Assembly: GCA_020740775.1 (NCBI GenBank) | Contig: JAHEWK010000001.1 | Location: forward strand, 372,001 to 436,000 | DNA from: Ilyonectria destructans | Lineage: Eukaryota > Ascomycota > Sordariomycetes > Hypocreales > Nectriaceae | Reading direction: 5' to 3' | Length of the DNA stretch: 64,000 nt | In this document: positions 21,930-32,401 of the stretch, one piece after another | Numbering within the stretch: position 1 is the first letter of the stretch | How the letters are laid out: each line of letters begins with the position of its first letter | Position numbers and translations under genes: made by a program | Notes under the pieces: generated by a model | What the model saw: the letters and a program-made list of their open reading frames with translations, nothing else | What the model was told of the DNA's origin: nothing | Database searches by the model: none

Positions 21930-22946
21930 ATGTCTCCCTACACTGAGAGCCACATTAAGCCTCAAGGACCCGGCGATGCTCGTCCTACGGCTATGCAGAT
22001 CGTCAAAGACGAAGGCCTCGAGGGCAAGCTTGCTGGCAAGGTGGTCGTCATCACTGGAACATCCTCCGGACTCGGTGTCGAGACGGCTCGGGCCATGAAA
22101 GCAACTGGCGCAAAGCTCTTTGTGACCGCCCGCGACACCAAGAAGGCTAAGGAAGCTCTAGCGGGTATTATTGATGGACAAGACACCGTGATTGAGATGG
22201 ACAATACGTCTCTGGAAAGCGTACGAAAGGCTGGAGCAAAGATCCTAGAGCAGGCCGGGGGAAAGATCAATATCCTGATCAACAACGCAGGTATTATGGC
22301 CGTGCCGGATCTTCGGCTTACGACAGAGGGCCATGAGCTTCAGTTCGCCACCAACCACCTCTCGCACTTCCTATTCTTCAAAATCCTCCAGCCCGGACTT
22401 CTGGCTGCATCGACAGACGCCTTGACATCTCGCGTCGTTGTTGTTGCATCCTCTGGCCATCGAGTTAAGGGCCTTAATGCTTCAGATAATTACAACTTTG
22501 AGCAAGGAGGATACGAAGCCTGGACTGCTTACGGCCAGTCGAAGACCGCTAATGTATACTTCGCAAACGAGATCGACCGCCGCTTTGGGGGTCAAGGCCT
22601 CCACGCCATTAGCCTCAACCCAGGTACTATTCACACGCCGCTCTCACGCCACCTGGATGAAGCCGCTCAGGCCATGTTTGCCCAGGTCCCGGGCCTGGAT
22701 ATGATGATGAAGAGCGTCGAGCAGGGCGCTGCCACTACACTCCTAGCTGCCATAGGCAAGGAATGGGAGGGAAGAGGAGGCAAATATATGGAGGACTGCG
22801 CCGAGGCGCCGCGTGGAGAGGACGACCATAGTCCTCTGAGTCCCGGATACGTGTCGCATACCTATGATGTCGATGAGGCCAAGAGACTTTGGGCCGATTC
22901 ATTGAAGTTAGTTGGATTGCCTGAGGAGGCGGACCCTACCCTGTAA
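21930..22946 (+). CDS. Short-chain dehydrogenase/reductase, retinol-dehydrogenase/WWOX-like
   Basis: Single-exon 338-residue NAD(P)-dependent oxidoreductase. Motifs are the cofactor loop TGTSSGLG (about 42-49), NNAGIM, the FATNHLSHF stretch, catalytic Ser in VVVASSGH and the YxxxK pair in AYGQSKTAN. LNPGTIHTPL follows. This is the classical SDR order and length for the retinol-dehydrogenase-like subgroup common in fungi. The C-terminal extension (SHTYDVDEAKRLW) is also family-typical. It is probably cytosolic and acts on an alcohol or ketone; the substrate is unknown. It is divergent from the HMG-CoA synthase gene. Confidence 0.9.
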   Translation: MSPYTESHIKPQGPGDARPTAMQIVKDEGLEGKLAGKVVVITGTSSGLGVETARAMKATGAKLFVTARDTKKAKEALAGIIDGQDTVIEMDNTSLESVRKAGAKILEQAGGKINILINNAGIMAVPDLRLTTEGHELQFATNHLSHFLFFKILQPGLLAASTDALTSRVVVVASSGHRVKGLNASDNYNFEQGGYEAWTAYGQSKTANVYFANEIDRRFGGQGLHAISLNPGTIHTPLSRHLDEAAQAMFAQVPGLDMMMKSVEQGAATTLLAAIGKEWEGRGGKYMEDCAEAPRGEDDHSPLSPGYVSHTYDVDEAKRLWADSLKLVGLPEEADPTL

Positions 22947-23454
22947 TCAGACATTAGACGCTGCACGCAATATTCGACTCTGTACGCAAGTCTCAGACAG
23001 ATAGCTAAGACGTATTGATTTACAATATAACCCCTGAATCACCACCTCACGGCTTTACTACTCGCAAAAGTTGCCAAACTCAGCTCCACGTGTGCGAGGC
23101 GGGTCTATGGTGGCTGGGCTGGGGCCAGTTTGAAGGGTTTAAAGGAAGACCTCCTCACACAATCTATACAGCCTGTCAATAAGTTCGCCTACACGTAGGA
23201 CAAACATGTGACGGACTCTGTCATGATAATTGACGTGCAAACCTCCTCTATGCTAACCACTTCGACAGCTCCACACAGTGGAGAGGCAACATTGCGGGGT
23301 CAATAGTAAGGCTAGCTGACACCTCATTCCGACATGTGAAAGAGACGACTTGTTGCGTTGGATAATGAGACCAATTTGTCTTGGCAGAGTTTCTTTGAAC
23401 CGCACTTGAAGGTATACATCACACAGTTCAAAGTCCGGGGCGCGGAGGTGGGGC

Positions 23455-23522
23455 CGGGTCCACCTGAAATCCGGGTCCAATTGAACTCCGGGTCCATCTG
23501 AACTCCGGGTCCACCTGAACTC
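23455..23522 (+). repeat. 17-bp minisatellite, four units
   Basis: Four head-to-tail copies of a 17-bp unit (consensus CGGGTCCACCTGAACTC) differ by one or two bases. A related unit appears once more near 23573. The region is otherwise non-coding. Confidence 0.85.
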
Positions 23523-24528
23523 CGGCGCTACCGTGTGCTTATTAATGGCACGGTCCACACTTGGAGGCTCTGGACCCATTTCAACTCCGGTGCGCGCTAA
23601 CAAACTCCGCCCATATCCTTGCTTCCTTGTCCCAGCGCCCGTTAGAGCCTGACACAGAAGACCTTGCTCTCAGTGGCTGTTTAAACGATCAAGGACCTAC
23701 ATTGCTCACTACGACGTCCTGATCCACTAGATCATACACCCCACGCCCGGACCTACCCTATACCCTTAGGATAGACCCGACCGTCACATTCAGGCGTAGG
23801 AAATATAGCTTTAGTATTGTAAGAGACTGCCTTTCGACCTGTAGCTATCTGTAATCTTAGGCGGTCATCTAGATATATATATTTTCTATTAACAGCGTTA
23901 AGCTGCTTTCCACCACGCCTTAACAGCGAATCAATTGGCCAAAGACTGTTGGGACAACCACCCCTGTACCAGCGGTGTTTTCGTGGAGCAACTTGGGTTA
24001 TCACAGACATAGAATGTAAGCAAACAGCCCAGCGACTAGGGCTGTGTATAGTAAGTATACACATCTATAGTCTCCTACAGTAGAGCTCTTTATGTAAGGT
24101 CACTTAACGCCGCGAATATAACTCAGCACCTAGTCGGGGTTTCCTTTCTGTCAGATAGAGATATAGACTATAATTGCACTACCGGCAAGAGGAGTGGTTA
24201 TTCCCTTTTGCCGCAGCGGCATTGCCACACTTTTCGGGCGTTGCGACTTAGCTGGGATTCGTTGCCCAAATCTACTAGGGACGAGCAGTTCAACTCATAA
24301 CTTTACTGCTGCGTTACAGTTTGACTACAATAGACTGCTCCTTCTGCCTTTCGGTTGAGTAGAAGGCCTCTTGTTCGGCGGCTAATATATGGGCGCCTAG
24401 GCGCGCCACCACCCAACTCCCCAGCGCCCAATTGGTCCATCCAACACGCGCTCTGCAAACTTACAGGCACGGTCTTCAGTTACAACGTGACTATGTCCCT
24501 GTTCATGCTTGGCAATATATATTACCGG
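23523..24528. other. Intergenic region, probably transposon-derived
   Basis: About 1 kb. A minus-strand frame at 23753-24064 lies just beyond the zinc-knuckle element and may belong to its decayed 3' part. No intact gene. Confidence 0.35.
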
Positions 24529-25741
24529 CTACGGTTTGACTACAATACACTGATCTACCGAGCCAGCAGTCGAATATATGACTTGCTGCTTCCTGCTGTC
24601 CCTTTCAACGCTCTTCCATATATCTTCCACGCCTCTTCTCTTGCTTGCCAACGGATTGTCCCCCGTCTCCTTAACGACTTGGGCTTCAACGCGTTCATCT
24701 TCCGCCTGGCTCCAACCCAAATACACCATCCTCTCTTCTTTCGTCCATTCCCTTGATCTTGTTGAAGTGATACAGCGCTTGGCCATTTGTTTGTAGTCCA
24801 GATACCACTCATAGCCCTGCTTGTCGTACCTTTTTGGCAGCCCCATCACCTTACGATATTGCTGGTTTGTCTTGATGCTGCCAGTGGGCTGCGCTGCGCA
24901 CCATGCGCTTCTCGCGGCAAAATACTTTCCATATATAGCTTCCGGCGAGTCGTACCTCGGTGGTGAATGCAGGAGGGGCTTGCGCAAATGGTATGGTTGT
25001 TGCACTACAGACTCTCCACCGATGGAGCTTGGCGCAGTTCCTGCCGGACCGTCTGGAATAATAGGGGAGTGAGGTCCTATAGGGGTATCTTGTATAGTAG
25101 GGAAAGGCGGGACAAGTGGGGTTAGTACAGCAGCGATATATCATGCAATAGGTCGTGAGGCTGGCTCTAAAGCCAAGTCTGATTGCAAAAGTAATTCCGA
25201 GTACCTCAAAGGGCATGCCTTTAAGGTCATTATATAGCCAACCGTATGGCATTTGCTGCATTTGCTTGGAGCCAGTGTAGCAGCTTTAACTGCTGTAGAT
25301 CTTGCTCGGATAGAAAGCATTGTCTCCTCATCACTCAATAGCTCCCATTGAGAGCGCTATCTTCGTACACTCAGTTGAGTCCTGCGCCCACTTGACCGTA
25401 TTCCGGTAGTCTTCCAAAACCCAAGAGGTAGCGTCCTTCCCTGGCTTAACTGACTGTTTTGTGTCTGGCTGGCCTCACCCACGAAGCGGACCAGAGTCGT
25501 TTTGTTTCGACTTCCAAGTGATCGGTCGCAACGCTTTGGCTGACTGCTTCGAGGCTGACTGTCTGAAATCTGACGGCTCTGGGTCTGACTGCTCGCCCCA
25601 ACTGCCATACTCGCTGGTATAGGCTGGGGGTTGTTTTTTAGCCGTCCACGAAGATTGGTAGCAATCTTTGGGTCTAGGATCCGGCGATGTACGTCTTCGC
25701 GCACAGGCTCTGGTAGATATCACCGCAGATGGATATCCCAC
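24529..25741 (-). mobile_element. Decayed transposon relic, zinc-knuckle family (copy 2)
   Basis: On the minus strand, in order, I see a Ser/Gln/Arg-rich piece (25741-25357), a zinc-knuckle-like CSKCHTVGY..CPLRYSELL piece (25338-25141) and a 158-codon piece (25005-24529) with EAIYGKYFAARSAW, YEWYLDYKQMAKR and an acidic helical MVYLGWSQAEDER stretch. Stops and frame changes separate them. A shorter relative lies at 12905-13400. The arrangement resembles the non-catalytic or gag-like protein of a fungal transposon, but I cannot name the family with confidence. No terminal repeats were found by eye. Confidence 0.55.
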
Positions 25742-26854
25742 TTAGCTAGAGGCATTGCAGTGATAAGCTTCCTGTAGATATTATGATAGTAGGGGATACC
25801 GAGCTCGATAGGCACGGTGCAATCGTCGTTACACAATCTTATGGCATCCGGTTACGGATTTGCCGTGGTGGGATGCCTTCCAATATCTTGCGGTGCTCTC
25901 TGGTAATTAAAGAAAGTGCCTTCTAAGATGCTATCTCAGGAAGCTCGCCCAGATATTCTAAGCTGCGCCCTTCGTGCTCTCGCGCCGTTAACATCTCGTC
26001 CTGGGCACAAGCTGGACGAAACTCCCTCTTCTGGTCTTCTAGTATACCTTAGATTGCCTCGGCAAGCCGATATAAATGGCTTATACCATCCAGGAGATAG
26101 CTCTTAATATTGTTATTACTGGCCTCTATACTGGAGGTCACTTAAATACCGAAGTTGCAGTACTTCCTGATAAAGCAGCAGGCCTACTGTACCCTTATAG
26201 GTATATACATACCATACCGATATATGTTGCATCTAGCAGATGGAAATGATCATGTGTGCGAGAAGCTCTTGATATTCTTCCTATCTAAAAGAGGGTCTTT
26301 GGGTCAGTCTTATAGATGAAGAGACTGATGATGACCTCGGATGACCTCGGACAGCCGAGAGGCTCCGGATCCTTCGGAGTCTTTGGCTTCAGCTAGCTAT
26401 AGATAAAATCAAGGAAAAGCTAGGCCTAGGGCTTATCTGATGATGAGGCCGATGACGAGGCAAGTGGCGATGGACGCCTATGATGACAGAGGAAAAGCTT
26501 CACTTCCGTCATAACCGCAGAAATCCGATATCCCGATATCCTGATACATGTGACAATATATAAGGATCGCTCTCTAGTCACCGAATTGCATACAGAGGTA
26601 TTCCCAGGCCTTCTTATGATCCTCTTCCGTCTCAGCAAACACCACTAGCCTCCACAGCATAAGCATTACGTAGTAATCGTGTGTGATAGATCGAGATAAG
26701 TTATTTTGGGTATTTGGCTCTGCTTGCCTTCTAGATCCCTATACTGCCTGTCGATCGCGCTGGTTGAGGGTAGCATCGGGCTCGTCCGAACTGCTCTCTT
26801 CGCCAGTACTGCTGTCCCTCGTGTGATACACCTGTTTCCGTTTGGACTGCAGTA
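25742..26854. other. Decayed, repeat-like DNA
   Basis: About 1.1 kb between two transposon relics, with no gene. A GATGACCTCGG unit is directly repeated near 26331-26350. Probably further element debris. Confidence 0.35.
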
Positions 26855-27216
26855 TTACATTGGAGTTGATATGGTGGATGCAAGTATGTTACTGGGCATC
26901 TTGAAACTCAACCCTAGTGCCTTCTTCATCTGGTCGTCAAAGTCGGCAATGACAACGTCGGGGGATCGGATACTGTATCGGTCGAGCAGCGTGCGTACAC
27001 TCTTTGCAAGGAACTGGAGCCCTTCAAGTCTCTCATTGTGCGTCGTGGAGTTGAAAGAATAGTTGTTGGACGTGGTTCAAAACGCCACCGACCAGCAATC
27101 ATCATGGCCGGGTTCGACGAGTCCAGTTGCGGGATGAGTGTGGAGCATGCTATGATGGCTGGATTCATCACGCCGTTGAGGAGAATTCCATGATCTACGT
27201 AGTGGCCACAAGGCAC
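26855..27216 (-). mobile_element. Fragment of a MULE-type transposase
   Basis: From about 27060 to a stop at 26855 the minus strand reads a segment with LEGLQFLAKSVRTLL, then SPDVVIADFDDQMKKAL. This fits the second catalytic Asp region of Mutator-like (MULE) DDE transposases, where a segment like PDVVLSDFD precedes the acidic site. It is isolated and truncated, and the flanking frames are broken. Assignment rests on pattern recognition only. Confidence 0.4.
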
Positions 27217-27411
27217 AGTTTCACTTTAATCACTAAAAGTTGTCCGTTTAAGTTGATGGCAGGGAACACCAATGTCAAAATATAGGACTTCACACTAGGA
27301 GGTGGATAGGGAATAATTGCTATGATTTGTTCCTCTTCTAAATAAACATTACTCGTATGCTTTGTATATGCCGAGATTTGAAGCTAAGTCGTCCGTCCGT
27401 CTTCAGAGAAT

Positions 27412-27846
27412 TTAAGGAAGGGAAGCGGGGGTGTAGGCCTGGTCAGGCTTGACGACCTTGCCACCAGCAAGCTGCTTGTCGGTGTAGGCAGGGTAGATGA
27501 TGTGCTTTCCGGTGCTGACAACAGACATGGTAGTAAAGCCGTTGCCGGGACCGAACTGACCGCTCCAGCCGGAAGTGATCTGGAAGTTGCCGCACTTGGT
27601 AGGACCTCCGTTCTTCTGGGAGGCACCGGCGCCACTGACGACGTACTTGCAGGCGGTTGCGGTGCCGCTGCCAGGGAAGATCTTGAAGTTCCAGGTGCAA
27701 GTAGTGTCGGCAGCGTTGCAGACGCGGTTGAGGCCCTGAATGGTCCACTGGTTACCGGCAGCCATCATGGAGACAGCTTCGGCGGCGGGAGCGGCCACGG
27801 CGCCAGTGACGGACAGGAGGGCGATGAGGGGGGCGGTGAACTTCAT
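27412..27846 (-). CDS. Small secreted protein, effector-like
   Basis: A 144-residue protein begins at 27846 with a clear signal peptide (MKFTAPLIALLSVTGAVAA). The mature part has four Cys and the conserved-looking segments QWTIQGLNRVCN, SGWSGQFGPGNGFTT and YPAYTDKQLAGG, which I recall from a widespread family of small secreted fungal proteins without known function. A 56-nt GT-AG intron with a CTGAC branch site lies in the 5' UTR at 27868-27923, so the frame upstream of the Met is not coding. Probably extracellular, stabilised by two disulfides. Flanked by decayed transposons on one side. Confidence 0.8.
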   Translation of the reverse strand: MKFTAPLIALLSVTGAVAAPAAEAVSMMAAGNQWTIQGLNRVCNAADTTCTWNFKIFPGSGTATACKYVVSGAGASQKNGGPTKCGNFQITSGWSGQFGPGNGFTTMSVVSTGKHIIYPAYTDKQLAGGKVVKPDQAYTPASLP

Positions 27847-27923
27847 GTTGTCGGTTGGGGTGGTTGACTGTGTGGATGTCAGTGTTTTGTTCGGTTGGGT
27901 TGTGTTCAAGTCTTGGTACTGAC

Positions 27924-28927
27924 CTGAGGTTGAAGAGTTGAAGAGGTAGAGGCGTTGGAGCTTGAGGCTTTGATGAGATGGGAGATAGAAGTGGTAGTTG
28001 ATGAGGATAAGAACATATGTTTGTCGTGTCGAGAGTCTTCTTAAATAGTTGCCATGTAAGGCGGATGACATTTATTTTTAGACCAATGACTTCATTCCGC
28101 ACGGGTCGTCGGCTTCCTACGTCAAGTCTTCCGAGGTTCCATACCGCTGTCAGCTTGCACTCGCTGTCCCCGTATACGACAGTGATCCCAGACTTCGGCT
28201 GATGATGTACATAGCACTACGTAACTAAGAACGGCGCGATTCCGTGGAATGCGCGGGGTTGGCCACTTGATCGTCGCATGATCGCGGAGAGCTAAGTCCG
28301 AATTATTCTTCCGGTTCGGCGAGGGCGGTCAGGGCCGAAAGCAAAAGACGCTTACCGTTTACAGTCGACCTTTTAACTTAACATAGTTTAGCATGGGCTG
28401 CTTCCACCTATCACGGGCTCATTTATTTTTACGTTTCCCCATACGCATTCCCAAGCGATCACACTATGCCCAAGGTGGTTAAGATTATTGGCGTCTATAC
28501 GAGCTGACAGGGCGGACGGAACGTTGCGTCTCGTATTCCTCACGCGAACGAGTGGCAATCCGACATTTGAGCACGGTCACCCCGTAATCACACGAGCTAT
28601 CGTCAATCGATATGATCGTATTGTCAATCGATGCCTTTGTTTGCGTTAGACTTAAAGTCAGACCCGATTCAGTAATTAATTGTTCGGTTACTCGGCACGT
28701 AAATGTCGCCGAACTGCATCCAACGAATGACAAGATGATGCGTCAGCAAGTGTAATGATCACGGGTTGTCTTACGAACCAATAGTTTCTGGATTTTGACT
28801 AGTTATGGGCAGATACGGTTACCCAGTCAGGAGACATAAGTTCGTGGAAATAGAGCGTCTGATGTGTCGAGAACGCTTGTCACTTGTGGCGTATAGGGTA
28901 GGATTTCAAGATTCGGTGCTTCCATTT
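27924..28927. other. Intergenic region
   Basis: About 1 kb upstream of the secreted protein and downstream of the large fusion gene. No gene, repeat or RNA recognised. Confidence 0.5.
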
Positions 28928-31900
28928 TTAAGTACCTCCAAAGACTAAAAGGCTTTGTATATCAACGCTGCCAAATCCACGAATGCGCAATAGTTCCCGG
29001 CCACGGTGAAAAGGGAACTCGGCCACAACCATAATGCTGACATGCCTCGTGCTGATACCGGCCTCATCCAAAAGGCGAAGCACCGCGCAGAGAGTCTCTC
29101 CCGTAGCAAGTACATCGTCCACCACCACCACTGACGCACCCTTGGGGACCACATCCCGGGCCATCTCGATCCTCTTCTCTCCTAAATTGTTGGATGCTGA
29201 GGACGAAATATGCGACGGGGACTTGATGATAGAAACAGTGGGCGGGGGCAGCTTGCCAGCTTCTCGGATTAGCACCAAAGGCACATCGACCCGCGAGGCT
29301 AACGCAGATGCAAAGACAAAGCCGCCAGCCTCGCAACACGCTACTACACCGACTTTATCCCAGTTACCCGTGAAGTGGCTTTGCAGCAGAGATGTGCACA
29401 GCGCCAGCCCACCTGGCTGTTGAGAGATATTGAGCACATGGCGGAACTCGATGCCTGGGCGTGGAAAGTTGGGTATCAGGGGCACCATCTTGGTCAGTCG
29501 CTGCATGTCATGGTGGAAAAGGGGAAGCAGGTGTTGTTCGGCAAACCGTTTTGCAGCCTCACTTCCTGTCTTGTCATTTTCGAATACGAGACTGGGGTGG
29601 TAGTCCAAGGCCGTTGAATCCGAGCTGGCATTGTTGCTGTTGCCATCACTACCGGGACACCCTCGGCGAACTCGCCGAGTCTCATCGCTAGTTTTGATGC
29701 GAACCTCGAGCAGTCTGCTGTCTGGCACCAAATGTGACAAGGTTGCAACCGGCGCTTCATCCCTCCTCATACCGGTAACTAGCAGCACGTCCACATCCAC
29801 GGCGCTATCCACCACGTTCAGAAAATGCTCCTCAGGTAGCCGAGGTCGTTGTCGCACCTGGTCCTGGAAAAAGGCTGTCAACGCTGGGCGGTGTTTCTCC
29901 TTGTAGGCCCGGTCCCTAAGCAGGCGGTTTAGGTCGGCCCCGGTAGCCGCTGCGTATTCTCGCTTGGTTGAATCGCTGATACTGACAGCACGCGCCGTGA
30001 GACTTTTATGCGGGCATGTGGTGAACACAGAGACCCAGATATCGGCGCAATAGTCCTTCCCGGCGCCGCTTTCGCCTGTAACAAGAACGATGAGTTTCTG
30101 TTCTACCGGCGCTTTCGGGATCGGACAGGCGTAAGCCAGCACATTGCGTGGATCTAACCGGCGCTTGAGACGGGCCAGGCGGGGCCGGTTCGGTCCAAAA
30201 GCCGAGGCCGCCAGCTCGGCGTCTCGGGGGTCCGGCCCGAGGTCGGCACCGTAAGCTCCGTTACTCAAGGGTAACAAGTTCTTGACGACGTCGTAAACCC
30301 AGCGTACGGCAGATCGAGCGGTTTCGGTTCCATCTTGGTCGCGGGGCCACACACCAGTTACCACACAAGCAAAGTCCCAGTCTCGACAGCCAAAAGCCGT
30401 GTCAGCGGCCGCCGCATCGCTGACCGCTCCGCCGCCGTGCAGCAGATGGAGATAGCAGAGTGATGAGGGACGAGTCTCAACGGCTGCTATTAACATATCG
30501 GTGACCATCACTTCTCCGATACCTTTCAAGAATACACATCGCTTGAACGAGGAGGTCTTGCCGCTACCATGTCCGCCGTGCATCTGGGACATGTACATTT
30601 CGGTGTCGAACAAACCGACGCCGTCCACAGACTTGAAACTGTCTTCCGGCCCCAGAACTGTCCTTACAGGCGTGGGAGGGGGCGTGGGTGTTCCAGTGAG
30701 TCCAGTCGTGGAAGCTTCGCGCATAGTCACACCAAGATGCAGCTGGCCTTGATCCCAGTATAGATACGCATCTGCAGAACAGTTCCGGGGGAGCTTCCTG
30801 GCGACGGATTTCTCAAAACCGCTGAGCTTGAGCCGTGCCTCGACGCTGTCGCTCAGTGGAACAATCCAGTTCCGAACCGAATAGGTTGGGGCTGCGTAGG
30901 CCTTGAAAGTAACGCTGACCACGATACCAAAGTTGGTCCCGGCACCTTTTACCGCCCACAATAATTCGGATTCGTTTTCTGGGCGCACAGCACCGACCGG
31001 ATGGTGTTGACTTGGTACACAGCCGACGCATAGGATCTGGCCAGAGTCGACACTGACCACCACGGCACCGACAATGGCGTCGCACGCGAGCCCGTGAAGC
31101 CTCGCCAGGTGCCCGATGCCGCCTTGTAGCCACAGGCCAGCGCCTACACTTGGGCGGGCCCCTAGGGGAACTGTCAAGCCCGCCTCCATGGTCTTGCGGA
31201 CGATATCTCCCGTCTTGCAACCGGCCTCGGCGACGACCAAGGAATTGAGATTAACGCCGGATCTTGTTCCCGCGTCCCCAGCTGTGAGAATGTGTACTTG
31301 ATCAAAGGCGCTCATGTCACCCGAGACAACATTAGGCCAGAGACAATGCCCGCTATGACCCCCTCCAATAACTGTCAGGCCGACTCCGTGCTTCAAAGCC
31401 CATCGGACGCACTGCTGGACCTGTCGGACATCTGTCGGTCTAACAATCGAGGCGGGATGGTGGAAGCGAGCCTCCCGGTTTTTGACCGTCCTATTCTCTT
31501 CCGCCAATGGTACATGCGCTGTCAGCTCCGGCAATGTGATTGCATGTCGAGTAAATACCGCCATGATGTTGGGCGAGCTGAACAAGAGATGGTCTGGGTG
31601 GGCTTCCTCACGACGGCCTAGGGCACGGCAGGCCTCACGCCACTCAGCTCGAATAACTGTGTCCACGTCCACATCCTTCATAACAAACCCCGCAATGAAA
31701 TGAGAAAAATGGTCTAGTACCTCATCATCGTCTGCCACGCGAATGACCCCGGTAGGGAAAGAAGCTGTTCGATGACATACCAAGCCGTCGAGGTGCAGAG
31801 TCCCGCTGCGATGGAAAACCACCACCATGCCGCTTTCTGGCCGCTCAACAAGCATTTCTAGCGCTTGTTCGATGTATCTGCGTTTGGGTTTCATGCCGTA

Positions 31901-32401
31901 CATGCTGTGGCAGAATAGAATGACGTCGAACTTTTCGTTGCTATCACTCGTAGCGGTGCTGGTGCCGCCCCTTGTGCTTCCGTCTAGAACGAACGGGGCT
32001 CGATAAATGTCGGGCGGGGTTTCCAGACATGGTAGCGAGGACTCCGTATCTGAGGTAGAGGAAATCCATTCTTCCAACCTTGTAGCAAACAAGTCGTTTG
32101 GCTCGAATGCAGTGTATTTCCTGATCTTTCGCCTCACACCATCGGGCAGATATCCGACTATGCTCTTTGGACCGGGTCCAATTTCTAGCACCGAAAGATG
32201 GATAGGCGATTGGGAGAGAGGGACTAGCAGCAGAGCCAGTTGGGGGATAATGAAGTCTTGGTAAATAGTCGATCCCGAACCCTGCACCAAGATGTCGAAG
32301 CCAGAGCTGTACTGCGCATGGGACAACGGCTGCGTCGTAGACAAGTCTATTGCCGCAGCTTTCCGTCTAAGAGCAGATTTCAAGGCGTCGAGAGTAGCCA
32401 T
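28928..32401 (-). CDS. Four-domain fusion: methyltransferase, FAD oxidase, PMK-like kinase, adenine-type PRTase
   Basis: One uninterrupted 1157-codon frame. Residues about 1-287 are a SAM-dependent methyltransferase: motif I VLEIGPGPKS (71-80), then FDVILFCHSMYGM. Residues about 300-760 are a PCMH-type FAD oxidase: GGGHSGHCLW (346-355) with the usual flavin-linking His, QGGIGHLARLHGL and GAGTNFGIV. Residues about 768-962 are a P-loop domain starting LVTGESGAGKDY; the KREYAAATGADLNRLL and AYKEKHRPAL segments align well with animal-type phosphomevalonate kinase (PF04275-like). Residues about 968-1157 are an adenine-type phosphoribosyltransferase: IPNFPRPGIEFRH, the PRPP loop VVVVDDVLATGET (1091-1103) and FHRGRELL. 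All key loops look intact. Neighbour, divergent: GTP cyclohydrolase I. The joint role is unknown; handling of a purine- or prenyl-phosphate-derived metabolite is inference. Confidence 0.85.
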   Translation of the reverse strand: MATLDALKSALRRKAAAIDLSTTQPLSHAQYSSGFDILVQGSGSTIYQDFIIPQLALLLVPLSQSPIHLSVLEIGPGPKSIVGYLPDGVRRKIRKYTAFEPNDLFATRLEEWISSTSDTESSLPCLETPPDIYRAPFVLDGSTRGGTSTATSDSNEKFDVILFCHSMYGMKPKRRYIEQALEMLVERPESGMVVVFHRSGTLHLDGLVCHRTASFPTGVIRVADDDEVLDHFSHFIAGFVMKDVDVDTVIRAEWREACRALGRREEAHPDHLLFSSPNIMAVFTRHAITLPELTAHVPLAEENRTVKNREARFHHPASIVRPTDVRQVQQCVRWALKHGVGLTVIGGGHSGHCLWPNVVSGDMSAFDQVHILTAGDAGTRSGVNLNSLVVAEAGCKTGDIVRKTMEAGLTVPLGARPSVGAGLWLQGGIGHLARLHGLACDAIVGAVVVSVDSGQILCVGCVPSQHHPVGAVRPENESELLWAVKGAGTNFGIVVSVTFKAYAAPTYSVRNWIVPLSDSVEARLKLSGFEKSVARKLPRNCSADAYLYWDQGQLHLGVTMREASTTGLTGTPTPPPTPVRTVLGPEDSFKSVDGVGLFDTEMYMSQMHGGHGSGKTSSFKRCVFLKGIGEVMVTDMLIAAVETRPSSLCYLHLLHGGGAVSDAAAADTAFGCRDWDFACVVTGVWPRDQDGTETARSAVRWVYDVVKNLLPLSNGAYGADLGPDPRDAELAASAFGPNRPRLARLKRRLDPRNVLAYACPIPKAPVEQKLIVLVTGESGAGKDYCADIWVSVFTTCPHKSLTARAVSISDSTKREYAAATGADLNRLLRDRAYKEKHRPALTAFFQDQVRQRPRLPEEHFLNVVDSAVDVDVLLVTGMRRDEAPVATLSHLVPDSRLLEVRIKTSDETRRVRRGCPGSDGNSNNASSDSTALDYHPSLVFENDKTGSEAAKRFAEQHLLPLFHHDMQRLTKMVPLIPNFPRPGIEFRHVLNISQQPGGLALCTSLLQSHFTGNWDKVGVVACCEAGGFVFASALASRVDVPLVLIREAGKLPPPTVSIIKSPSHISSSASNNLGEKRIEMARDVVPKGASVVVVDDVLATGETLCAVLRLLDEAGISTRHVSIMVVAEFPFHRGRELLRIRGFGSVDIQSLLVFGGT

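Noticed and set aside
23753..24064. 103-codon minus-strand frame as a separate gene
   Set aside because: It lies next to a decayed transposon with no motif of its own; more likely part of that debris.
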